Shown here one piece after another: positions 8,488 to 15,690 of a stretch of 64,000 nt of DNA. Numbering within the stretch: position 1 is the stretch's first letter; each line of letters starts with the position of its first letter. The DNA comes from JAEUNJ01 sp052035955. GTDB lineage: Bacteria > Pseudomonadota > Gammaproteobacteria > Burkholderiales > Rhodocyclaceae. The DNA is taken from the NCBI GenBank assembly GCA_052035955.1, contig JBPOHD010000016.1, positions 1 to 64,000 on the forward strand, written 5' to 3'. The position numbers and the translations under genes are program-made. Below the pieces are notes generated by a model. That model was not told where the DNA came from. It saw nothing but the letters and a program-made list of their open reading frames with translations, and ran no database searches.

Positions 8488-8507
8488 CTTAAAGAGGTGA
8501 ATCCATC

Positions 8508-9944
8508 ATGCAATCGCAAGCGACTTACAACTATAAAGTCGTGCGCCAGTTCGCCGTGATGACCGTTATCTGGGGCATCGTCGGCATGTTGGTCGGCGTG
8601 ATCATTGCCGCCCAGTTGGTCTGGCCCGAACTGAGCATCGTCGAGTGGTTGAGTTACGGACGTCTCCGTCCGCTGCATACCAACGCGGTCATTTTCGCTT
8701 TCGGTGGTTGCGCGCTGTTCGCCACCTCCTATTACTCAGTCCAACGCACCTGCCACACGCCGTTGTTCGCGCCCGGGCTGGCTGCCTTTACCTTCTGGGG
8801 ATGGCAGTTGATTATCGTCCTGGCTGCCCTTTCTCTGCCGCTCGGCTTGACCACGGGCAAGGAATACGCCGAACTCGAGTGGCCCATCGACATATTGATC
8901 ACCCTCGTGTGGGTGGCTTATGCGGTGGTCTTCTTTGGCACCATGATCATCCGCAAGGTGAAGCATATCTATGTGTCCAACTGGTTTTTCGGTGGTTTCA
9001 TCCTGACCGTGGCTGTACTGCACCTGGTCAATAGCGCCGAGATCCCGGTCATGGCGGCCGGCATTCTGACGCCGAAGTCCTACTCGGCCTATGCGGGAGT
9101 CCAGGACGCCATGGTGCAGTGGTGGTACGGACACAACGCCGTGGGCTTCTTCCTGACCGCTGGTTTCCTGGGAATGATGTACTACTTCGTGCCGAAGCAA
9201 GCAGGGCGCCCCGTTTATTCCTACCGCCTGTCCGTCGTGCACTTCTGGGCACTGGTCTTCACCTACATGTGGGCCGGCCCGCACCACCTGCACTACACGG
9301 CGCTTCCTGACTGGACGCAGTCCCTCGGCATGTTGTTCTCCCTGATCCTGTTGGCCCCTTCGTGGGGTGGCATGATCAACGGCATCATGACCCTATCTGG
9401 CGCCTGGCATAAGTTGCGCGACGATCCGATCCTCAAGTTCATGATCACTTCGTTGTCTTTCTATGGCATGTCCACCTTCGAAGGTCCGATGATGTCGATC
9501 AAGACGGTGAACGCCCTGTCTCATTACACCGATTGGACTGTGGGGCATGTGCACTCTGGCGCCTTGGGCTGGGTTGCAATGATCGCAATCGGCTGCACCT
9601 ATTACATCCTGCCGCGCGTTTTCGGCAAGACGGAGATGGCTTCCACCAAGCTCATCAACGCACACTTCTGGGTTGCAACCATCGGCGTCGTCCTCTACAT
9701 CGCCTCCATGTGGATCGCCGGGGTGATGCAGGGCCTGATGTGGCGCGCCACCAACCCGGACGGCACCTTGACCTACTCGTTCGTCGAGTCCGTCAAAGCC
9801 ACCTATCCCTTCTGGACGATCCGCCTGGTCGGCGGCCTGTTGTACTTGGTCGGCATGGTGATCATGGCCTACAACATGTTCCTGACGATCGCGGGCGGCA
9901 AGGCGGTGGACGCCCCCGTCCTCGAACCGGCCCACGCGCATTGA
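8508..9944 (+). CDS. ccoN: cbb3-type cytochrome c oxidase subunit I
   Basis: CcoN is the catalytic haem-copper subunit of the high-affinity cbb3 oxidase, reducing oxygen at low tension. The 478-residue, about 12-helix protein has the expected ligands: an N-terminal haem histidine in LHTNAVIF, the CuB histidine in WWYGHNAVGFF, the histidine pair in AGPHHLHY, and the later haem histidines in TVGHVHSGALGW. The helix VII tyrosine region YSYRLSVVHFW is present; this family uses that tyrosine for the cross-link. A clear AAAGAGG ribosome-binding site precedes the ATG. It is first in ccoN-O-Q-P. Confidence 0.98.
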   Translation: MQSQATYNYKVVRQFAVMTVIWGIVGMLVGVIIAAQLVWPELSIVEWLSYGRLRPLHTNAVIFAFGGCALFATSYYSVQRTCHTPLFAPGLAAFTFWGWQLIIVLAALSLPLGLTTGKEYAELEWPIDILITLVWVAYAVVFFGTMIIRKVKHIYVSNWFFGGFILTVAVLHLVNSAEIPVMAAGILTPKSYSAYAGVQDAMVQWWYGHNAVGFFLTAGFLGMMYYFVPKQAGRPVYSYRLSVVHFWALVFTYMWAGPHHLHYTALPDWTQSLGMLFSLILLAPSWGGMINGIMTLSGAWHKLRDDPILKFMITSLSFYGMSTFEGPMMSIKTVNALSHYTDWTVGHVHSGALGWVAMIAIGCTYYILPRVFGKTEMASTKLINAHFWVATIGVVLYIASMWIAGVMQGLMWRATNPDGTLTYSFVESVKATYPFWTIRLVGGLLYLVGMVIMAYNMFLTIAGGKAVDAPVLEPAHAH

Positions 9945-9962
9945 TTCGAAGGAGCTGACATC

Positions 9963-10574
9963 ATGTTGACCCATGAAAAAATCGAGTCCAACGTCGGTTG
10001 GCTCATCGTCCTCACCGTAGTGTTGGTGAGTTTCGGAGGCTTGGTGGAGATTGTTCCTCTGTTCTTCCAGACATCCACCACCAAGCCGGTGAACGAGTTG
10101 GTGAAACCCTACGACGCCGTTCGATTGGCCGGTCGGGACATTTACATCCGGGAGGGCTGCTACAACTGCCATTCCCAGATGATCCGTCCGTTCCGCGCCG
10201 AGACCGAGCGTTACGGCCATTATTCCGTCGCCGGCGAGTTCGTGTATGACCATCCGTTCCAGTGGGGCTCCAAGCGCACCGGTCCGGACCTTGCGCGCGT
10301 CGGGGGCCGGTACTCCGACCAATGGCACCGGATTCACCTGCTGAATCCGCGTGACGTCGTGCCGGAGTCTAATATGCCCGCCTACTACTGGCTTGATCGC
10401 CCCCTGAAGGACCCGAACATCGGTGCCAAGATGGCTTCGCTTCGGGTGGTCGGTGTTCCTTATACGGATAAGGAAATCGCCGAGGCGCCCAAGGCCATCG
10501 AAGGCAAGACCGAACTCGAGGCCCTGATCGCCTACCTGCAGGGCATGGGCACTGCCCTGAAGCAGACGAGGTAA
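9963..10574 (+). CDS. ccoO: cbb3-type cytochrome c oxidase subunit II (monohaem cytochrome c)
   Basis: CcoO passes electrons to CcoN. The 203-residue protein has an N-terminal membrane anchor (VGWLIVLTVVLVSFGGLVEI) and a single haem c site C-Y-N-C-H in GCYNCHSQMIRPF. The conserved YGHYSVAGEFVYDHPFQWGS, GPDLARVGGRYSD and the axial methionine region ESNMPAYYWL follow. GAAGGAG precedes the ATG and the gene begins 18 bases after ccoN. Confidence 0.98.
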   Translation: MLTHEKIESNVGWLIVLTVVLVSFGGLVEIVPLFFQTSTTKPVNELVKPYDAVRLAGRDIYIREGCYNCHSQMIRPFRAETERYGHYSVAGEFVYDHPFQWGSKRTGPDLARVGGRYSDQWHRIHLLNPRDVVPESNMPAYYWLDRPLKDPNIGAKMASLRVVGVPYTDKEIAEAPKAIEGKTELEALIAYLQGMGTALKQTR

Positions 10575-10576
10575 GC

Positions 10577-10762
10577 GTGGACATCAACGACCTGCGCTCC
10601 ATCGTGACCGTGCTGATGTTCGTATTGTTCGTCGGCATCGTCTGGTGGGCCTACTCGAAGCGCCGTACGGAGGCGTACGAGGAGGCTGCGCGCCTGCCAC
10701 TGGACGACGACTCTCCGTTCGTCCCGCCGGCCGGCGGCGCTGCAGGTCCTACGGACAAATGA
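10577..10762 (+). CDS. ccoQ: cbb3 oxidase small subunit CcoQ
   Basis: A 61-residue protein with one membrane helix (IVTVLMFVLFVGIVWWAYS) followed by the family motif KRRTEAYEEAARLPLDDD. CcoQ stabilises the assembled cbb3 complex. The start is GTG at 10577, three bases after the ccoO stop; no ATG is available. Its position between ccoO and ccoP confirms the call. Confidence 0.93.
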   Translation: MDINDLRSIVTVLMFVLFVGIVWWAYSKRRTEAYEEAARLPLDDDSPFVPPAGGAAGPTDK

Positions 10763-10777
10763 TGAAAGGAACGCAAG

Positions 10778-11809
10778 ATGAGCTTCAATAACACGAGCGA
10801 CTTCGTCAGCGGCTTCTGGAACATGTACGTCATTGTTCTGTCGCTGGGAAGCGTCCTGGGCTGCGGGATATTCCTGCTTATCCAGGACAAGGCAAAGACC
10901 AACGCCGGGGAGACGACCGGCCATGTCTGGGATGAGACCCTCCAGGAGTACAGCAATCCGCTACCCAACTGGTGGCGTTGGATGTTTTACATCACGGTGG
11001 TTTTCGCCTTCGTGTACTTCGCGCTCTACCCCGGGCTCGGCAACTTTGCCGGCAGCTTTGGTTGGTCCATGCGCGGCCAGTACGATGCCGAAATGAAGAA
11101 GGCGGAAGAGACCTACGGTCCGAAGTTCAATCAGTTCCTTAAGCAAGACCTGAAGGCCGTAGCAGCGAATCCCGAAGCCAAGGAAATGGGACAGCGCCTT
11201 TTCCTGACCTACTGCGCCCAGTGCCACGGCTCGGACGCGAAAGGTGCTCCTGGCTTCCCGAATCTGACTGACGGCGACTGGCTGTGGGGCGGCACACCCG
11301 ACAAGATCAAGGAAACGATCCTGAAGGGGCGTGACGGCGTAATGACGCCGAAGGGTGTCAAGCCTGACCTCAATGCAGAGGAAATCAAGGACCTCGCGAA
11401 CTACGTTCGTTCCCTCTCCGGCCTTTCGGCGGATTCCGTACGGGTGCAGCGCGGCAAGGAGCTGTTCCCGGTTGCGTGCGCCGCGTGCCACGGTCCGGAT
11501 GGCAAGGGGAATGCGGAAGCCGGCTATCCCAATCTGACGGACAAAGTCTGGCTTTATCGCAGCGACGAGGCCAGCATTGTCGAGACCATCACCAAGGGTC
11601 GTCAGAACCGCATGCCGGCCTTCGGTGAGTTCCTCGGCGAGGCTAAAGCACACCTCCTGGCAGCGTATGTCGTCGGTCTCGGCGGAGCGGTCAAGGACGA
11701 ACCCAAGGCTGCGCCCGCGCCGCAAGAAGGCATGGCCGGGATGTCTGGTATGAGTGGCATGTCCGGGATGAGCGGTATGGAAGGAATGGCCGGGACAGAG
11801 AAGAAGTAA
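10778..11809 (+). CDS. ccoP: cbb3 oxidase dihaem cytochrome c subunit with Met-rich tail
   Basis: CcoP accepts electrons from periplasmic cytochromes. The 343-residue protein has two N-terminal membrane helices with the CcoP signature HVWDETLQEYSNPLPNWW between them. Two cytochrome c domains follow, with sites YCAQCH (about residue 148) and ACAACH (about 235). After the second haem domain the last ~35 residues are unusual: an Ala/Pro linker then four GMSGM-type units (11732-11797 region), methionine-rich and without fold. Such a tail is not part of CcoP as generally described and could bind copper(I) in the periplasm; that is inference. An intrinsic terminator follows. Confidence 0.97.
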   Translation: MSFNNTSDFVSGFWNMYVIVLSLGSVLGCGIFLLIQDKAKTNAGETTGHVWDETLQEYSNPLPNWWRWMFYITVVFAFVYFALYPGLGNFAGSFGWSMRGQYDAEMKKAEETYGPKFNQFLKQDLKAVAANPEAKEMGQRLFLTYCAQCHGSDAKGAPGFPNLTDGDWLWGGTPDKIKETILKGRDGVMTPKGVKPDLNAEEIKDLANYVRSLSGLSADSVRVQRGKELFPVACAACHGPDGKGNAEAGYPNLTDKVWLYRSDEASIVETITKGRQNRMPAFGEFLGEAKAHLLAAYVVGLGGAVKDEPKAAPAPQEGMAGMSGMSGMSGMSGMEGMAGTEKK

Positions 11810-11822
11810 GCCAGGCCTCTAA

Positions 11823-11853
11823 ACTCCCCGGCCAAGGCCGGGGAGTTGCTTTT
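11823..11853 (+). terminator. Intrinsic terminator after ccoP
   Basis: ACTCCCCGGCC (11823-11833) pairs perfectly with GGCCGGGGAGT (11836-11846) around AA, followed by TGCTTTT. The stem has 11 pairs. It separates ccoNOQP from ccoG, where some readthrough probably feeds ccoGH. Confidence 0.85.
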
Positions 11854-11879
11854 CAACCCCAGAAAAGGAAAGCGAGACT

Positions 11880-13292
11880 ATGAGCGCCACAGCGCCTTCC
11901 CCGGTGAAATCCGAGGATGAAGTCGAGCTTTACGAAATCCATAAGAAGATTCATGTTCGAGCGGTGACGGGGGCATTTGCCACCTGGCGCTGGATTCTCG
12001 TCTGGCTGACCCAACTCATTTATTACGTTTTCTGCTGGCTTCCGTGGAACGGTCGCCAAGCGGTGCTCTTCGATCTCGTTGAGCGCAAGTTCTACATTTT
12101 TGGCCTGGTCCTTTGGCCGCAGGATGTCTTCTTCCTGGCAGTGCTTCTGATCATCTCGGCCTATGCCTTGTTTCTCTTCACTGCCGTAGGGGGTCGCCTT
12201 TGGTGCGGGTACGCCTGCCCCCAAACCGTCTATACCGAGATCTTCATGTGGATAGAGCAGAAGATCGAGGGCGACCAGAACGCCCGACGGAAATTGGATC
12301 AGGCAGCGAACGACGCCAGAAAAATCGCAATACGGACCCTGAAATACAGCGCATGGGGACTGTTCTCTCTCTGGACCGGTTTCACCTTTGTTGGATACTT
12401 CACTCCGATTCAGACTCTTTGGCAAGAGGTCTGGACCCTGAGTCTCGGCCCTTGGGAGATCTTTTGGATCGTCTTTTATGGCGCGTTCACATACGCATTT
12501 GCCGGACATCTGCGTGAGCAGGTGTGCAAGTACATGTGTCCGTACGCGCGTTTCCAGGGGGTCATGTTTGACCCGGACACGCTCGTAATCACCTACGACG
12601 AGGAGAGAGGCGAACCTCGGGGGGCGCGCGGCAAGAAAGTGGATTACAAGTCCAAGGGACTTGGCGACTGCGTCGATTGCGGAATTTGCGTTCAGGTCTG
12701 CCCCACCGGGATCGATATTCGGCAGGGTCTGCAATACGAGTGCATAGGTTGCGCCGCTTGCATAGACGCCTGCGATCAGGTGATGCAGAAGGTGGGATAC
12801 CCCAAGGGCCTCATTCGTTATTCCACCGAACACGCGATTGCCGAGCACTGGGGCTGGAAGGAGATCGTCGGGCACGTCATCAGGCCCCGGGTGGTTGTTT
12901 ACAGTGCGATCCTGTCAGTGATCATCCTGGCGTTTGCATGGGGATTGGCGACCAAACCGAGCCTCAGAGTGGATGTTATCCGCGACAGGGCGACGTTGGC
13001 GCGGGAGGTCGAGGGAGGATTCATCGAAAACGTATATCGACTTCAAGTCATGAATGTCAGCGAGGTGCCGAGACGATATGAGGTTGCCGTCTCCGGTATC
13101 GATGGCATAGCCCTCGCAAACCCATCTCAGATTTTTGAACTTCCTTCGGCGACGACGAAGAGTTTCACGGTCCAGGTGCGCCTTCCCCCGGAATCGGGCA
13201 AGAGGGGCTCCAACGCGATTTATTTCGATGTGAAGGCACTCGCTAATGACGGGGTTTCGGTTCACGAAAAGGCAAGTTTCATCGTCCCATGA
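11880..13292 (+). CDS. ccoG: cbb3 oxidase accessory ferredoxin CcoG (RdxA/FixG)
   Basis: CcoG is a membrane-bound polyferredoxin that reduces copper for cbb3 assembly. The 470-residue protein has about five membrane helices, with the conserved membrane cysteine motif WCGYACPQTVYTE and the second motif CKYMCPYARFQG. Two [4Fe-4S] sites follow: CVDCGICVQVCPTG and CIGCAACIDACDQVM. A periplasmic immunoglobulin-like C-terminal domain completes it. GAAAGGAAAGC precedes the ATG. It overlaps ccoH by four bases. Confidence 0.97.
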   Translation: MSATAPSPVKSEDEVELYEIHKKIHVRAVTGAFATWRWILVWLTQLIYYVFCWLPWNGRQAVLFDLVERKFYIFGLVLWPQDVFFLAVLLIISAYALFLFTAVGGRLWCGYACPQTVYTEIFMWIEQKIEGDQNARRKLDQAANDARKIAIRTLKYSAWGLFSLWTGFTFVGYFTPIQTLWQEVWTLSLGPWEIFWIVFYGAFTYAFAGHLREQVCKYMCPYARFQGVMFDPDTLVITYDEERGEPRGARGKKVDYKSKGLGDCVDCGICVQVCPTGIDIRQGLQYECIGCAACIDACDQVMQKVGYPKGLIRYSTEHAIAEHWGWKEIVGHVIRPRVVVYSAILSVIILAFAWGLATKPSLRVDVIRDRATLAREVEGGFIENVYRLQVMNVSEVPRRYEVAVSGIDGIALANPSQIFELPSATTKSFTVQVRLPPESGKRGSNAIYFDVKALANDGVSVHEKASFIVP

Positions 13293-13825
13293 GCAAAGCC
13301 GATAAGCAGGGTGTGGTTACGCGACCCTGGTACAAGGAGCCGTGGCCTTGGATATTGATGACGGGGCCCGCGATCGTAGTTGTTGCCGGCATCTTCACGG
13401 CATGGTTGGCCATTTCTTCCTCCGACGGATTGGTTTCGGACGACTACTACAAGCGGGGTTTGGCGGCGGGAAAGACCATCGCGTCGAGCGAGCGAGCGCA
13501 GGCGCTTGCTGTCAAGGCGGCGGTCAGACTCGATCGGGAGCACATTTCGTTGCGCTTGGCGGGTAAGGATGGGATTTTCATGCCGCCGAAATCGATTTCT
13601 GTGACGCTGTCCCATCCGACTAGGGCGGGGATGGATCAAACGGTCGAAATGAAACGGGATGGGAACTCTTACAGTGCGCCTTTTCGACTGCCATCCGCCG
13701 GCCATTGGCTTGTCTTGATTGAAGACGATATGAAGTCGTGGCGCCTGATGGGGAATGTCGTTCTCCCTGCATCAGGCGATGTGGTCATCGGTGGGGAACA
13801 ACCTGCCGATATTCGCAATCAGTAA
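13289..13825 (+). CDS. ccoH: cbb3 oxidase assembly protein CcoH (FixH family)
   Basis: FixH/CcoH is a membrane-anchored periplasmic protein that helps cbb3 assembly. The 178-residue product has RPWYKEPWPWILMTGPAIVVVAGIF near its N-terminus and DGLVSDDYYKRGLAAGK after the helix; both are family hallmarks. A beta-rich domain follows. It starts inside the ccoG stop (ATGA), which implies translational coupling. Confidence 0.95.
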   Translation: MSKADKQGVVTRPWYKEPWPWILMTGPAIVVVAGIFTAWLAISSSDGLVSDDYYKRGLAAGKTIASSERAQALAVKAAVRLDREHISLRLAGKDGIFMPPKSISVTLSHPTRAGMDQTVEMKRDGNSYSAPFRLPSAGHWLVLIEDDMKSWRLMGNVVLPASGDVVIGGEQPADIRNQ

Positions 13826-13840
13826 GAAGGGAGCGTAGTC

Positions 13841-13978
13841 ATGGCATGGAAAGAACTGTTTTCTACAGATATCGGACTTCTGAGCGTGTTCACCATCGGT
13901 TTCGTCGTGGTGATGGCCTTTTACCTCGTCAGTTATATTAAGAAACACGCGGAGGAAGACGCTCGCAACGCCAAGTAG
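13841..13978 (+). CDS. Small membrane protein, DUF3149-like
   Basis: A 45-residue product: MAWKELFSTDIGLLSVFTIG followed by one membrane helix and a short charged tail (KKHAEEDARNAK). The MAWKELFSTDIGLLS opening matches my memory of the DUF3149 family, small membrane proteins found near cytochrome genes in betaproteobacteria. GAAGGGAG lies seven bases before the ATG, and it starts 15 bases after ccoH, so it is very likely in the same transcript. Function unknown. Confidence 0.85.
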   Translation: MAWKELFSTDIGLLSVFTIGFVVVMAFYLVSYIKKHAEEDARNAK

Positions 13979-13985
13979 CCGCCGT

Positions 13986-14008
13986 GGCGCCCGGCGAGAC
14001 CGGGCGCC
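13986..14008 (+). terminator. Strong hairpin, weak terminator
   Basis: GGCGCCCGG (13986-13994) pairs perfectly with CCGGGCGCC (14000-14008) around CGAGA. The following TTCTACT is only loosely T-rich, so this may be a partial terminator or an mRNA-stabilising end of ccoGH-DUF3149. Confidence 0.55.
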
Positions 14009-14035
14009 TTCTACTCCAATCCGGGAAGATAGTCG

Positions 14036-14299
14036 ATGAAAAGCATTGCGTTGGTGTTTTGGCCGTCCTTCTTGATTGCCGGCGCAGCGGAAATGGCATT
14101 CTTTACGCTCGTAGCACCGCAGGAACTCTACCTATTCGGAGAGCCGGTCCACTTTTCGACACTGGCGACTTACTCGATCGGTTTTTTCGGATTCTGGGTC
14201 GTCTGCGCCGCGTCTAGCTACTTGACGTACTTGCTGCAACGATCATCCACCGATGTGAATCGTCGTCAGCGGGCGACAAACTCCAACGGACCGGTGTAA
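14036..14299 (+). CDS. Unrecognised two-helix membrane protein
   Basis: An 87-residue product with two predicted membrane helices, IALVFWPSFLIAGAAEMAFFTLV and TYSIGFFGFWVVCAASSYLTYLL, and a short basic C-terminus (DVNRRQRATNSNGPV). A possible weak ribosome-binding site (GGGAAG) precedes the ATG. I do not recognise a family. Its place just after ccoGH and the DUF3149 protein suggests a link with oxidase biogenesis or with membrane energetics, but that rests on position only. Confidence 0.7.
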   Translation: MKSIALVFWPSFLIAGAAEMAFFTLVAPQELYLFGEPVHFSTLATYSIGFFGFWVVCAASSYLTYLLQRSSTDVNRRQRATNSNGPV

Positions 14300-14312
14300 C
14301 ACCGCGTTTATC

Positions 14313-14927
14313 CTAGTCCTTGGGAGACGGCACTCGGGGAACCGGCTCAACAGGCCCGAGCCCGATCGGTGAAGGCGCCAAGTTTACGATACGAGAAAAA
14401 AGATCACGAAACTCGTGATCGGGATTCAGACCGAATCGCGGGTCTCCATTCTCGCCGAATGCGCGCCCTATCTCCACCCAATCCTCATCGGTGAGGCGAT
14501 CCCTCGCCATAGGCAGAATCACGCGTTCCTCGGTATTCATGTGGTTCCAGATCGTTTCGGCAAACGATTCGACAGCACCGGCGAAAGAATCGAAACCCTC
14601 CGGGTTTCCAGCCTCGAAATGCCCTAGAGTTCGCTCCATCTCGCGAACATACGCCGCCCCGTCCCGGTGTTGTTGCTCCAATTCGCGCAAGATGGGCTCT
14701 GCCTCCGGACTCCGAATGCGCAATTTGTCAAACAGGTAGGCGTCCTCCTTGGGATGATGGAGCCTCTCTGGAAAAGCGTCGACGTAATACAGCATGGCCC
14801 ACAAGAGCTTGAAATCGGGTTGGATTTTCTTCTCCCGGATTTCGCGCACGACGAACTTCAGCCCGTGTACCACAGCCGCCAGAGAACGGTGTTCATCCTG
14901 AATGGTTGTTAATGCGGCGTTCAACAT
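14313..14927 (-). CDS. Hemerythrin HHE-domain protein
   Basis: Hemerythrin-type proteins carry a di-iron centre in a four-helix bundle and bind oxygen or NO. The 204-residue product shows the spaced ligands: H13 in QDEHRSLAAVVHGLKF, H57 and E61 in LHHPKEDAYLF, H86 in LEQQHRDGAAYV, and H133 with E137 in WNHMNTEERVILP. A C-terminal extension (LNPDHEFRDLFSRI and a proline-rich end) follows. It is convergent with the cco accessory genes, whose last stop is at 14299. No FNR-type box is evident in the 150 bases upstream. Confidence 0.88.
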   Translation of the reverse strand: MLNAALTTIQDEHRSLAAVVHGLKFVVREIREKKIQPDFKLLWAMLYYVDAFPERLHHPKEDAYLFDKLRIRSPEAEPILRELEQQHRDGAAYVREMERTLGHFEAGNPEGFDSFAGAVESFAETIWNHMNTEERVILPMARDRLTDEDWVEIGRAFGENGDPRFGLNPDHEFRDLFSRIVNLAPSPIGLGPVEPVPRVPSPKD

Positions 14928-15080
14928 CTTCCGGATCGTGCTTCCTGTACTTGGTTGCCAGTCTGGTCTGGATCCCTTGGGCTGGTGGACGGCGGCACGC
15001 GGCGTGTCAAATGCGGCGGCTTACGATTTGGACCGGGAGGCATGTCCGGCTCAAAAAGTACGCACGTGCCGCGTGCAGGG

Positions 15081-15524
15081 TCATCGATAAACCAGCACGG
15101 GGATCTTCGAATGGGTTAGAACCTTTTGCGTTTCCGACCCCAGCAAGAGTCCGCTGATACCCTTGCGGCCATGGGACGCCATGAAAATCAGGTCGCATCC
15201 TGTCGATGCCGCTGCTTCGATAATGGCCTCGTAAGGCACATCGCTCGTAACGCATACGCTTGATGCAGCGAGCCCCTCGCTCTTTGCTAGCGACTCGCAG
15301 GCATCGAGAATCTCGCGCGCCTGTTTTTCGGCCATCTCCGAGAACTGCTCCGGTGTGGTCGGGTCGATCAGCGCTCCCTCCCCATAGAACGCGACTGGAT
15401 ACTCCGGTTTCGCAAAAAAGAACACGATTCGCGCACCCGCTTCCCTCGCAAAGGCCGTGGCCCGCCTGGCTGTATCGGTGGAGAGTTGAGACCCATCGGT
15501 GGGTACGAGAATATTCTTGAACAT
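15081..15524 (-). CDS. Universal stress protein UspA family
   Basis: A 147-residue single Usp domain. The N-terminus MFKNILVPTDGSQLS is typical, and the nucleotide-binding loop GRKGISGLLLGSETQKVL (GxxG then G-S) is intact, so ATP binding is expected. Single-domain Usp proteins of this type are often induced by anaerobiosis. An FNR-like box lies at 15589-15602 in the intergenic region shared with phaC. Confidence 0.93.
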   Translation of the reverse strand: MFKNILVPTDGSQLSTDTARRATAFAREAGARIVFFFAKPEYPVAFYGEGALIDPTTPEQFSEMAEKQAREILDACESLAKSEGLAASSVCVTSDVPYEAIIEAAASTGCDLIFMASHGRKGISGLLLGSETQKVLTHSKIPVLVYR

Positions 15525-15588
15525 ACGGCCTCCGGACTTGATTCAACTTTCGGACCCTCGGATGGGTCGATTCTAGTTCAGTAGAGGC

Positions 15589-15602
15589 TTGATCAGCGTC
15601 AA
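15589..15602 (+). promoter_or_regulatory. FNR-like box between uspA and phaC
   Basis: TTGATCAGCGTCAA fits TTGAT-N4-(A/G)TCAA with a single deviation. Centred at 15595.5, it predicts a rightward start near 15637, and AATGAT at 15625-15630 sits exactly where a -10 element is expected. phaC starts at 15691. Control of the leftward uspA is also possible, though I see no good -10 there. Confidence 0.7.
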
Positions 15603-15690
15603 CACCGCCCTCCACTGCCTGCTCAATGATAAACCAGCGCCAAAACCCATGCCGGTTGTCGTCTTTACCCTCATCGCGAGGAGTCTGACC

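Noticed and set aside
14928..15080. FNR box before the first hemerythrin gene
   Set aside because: No TTGAT/ATCAA-type palindrome found in this interval on either strand.
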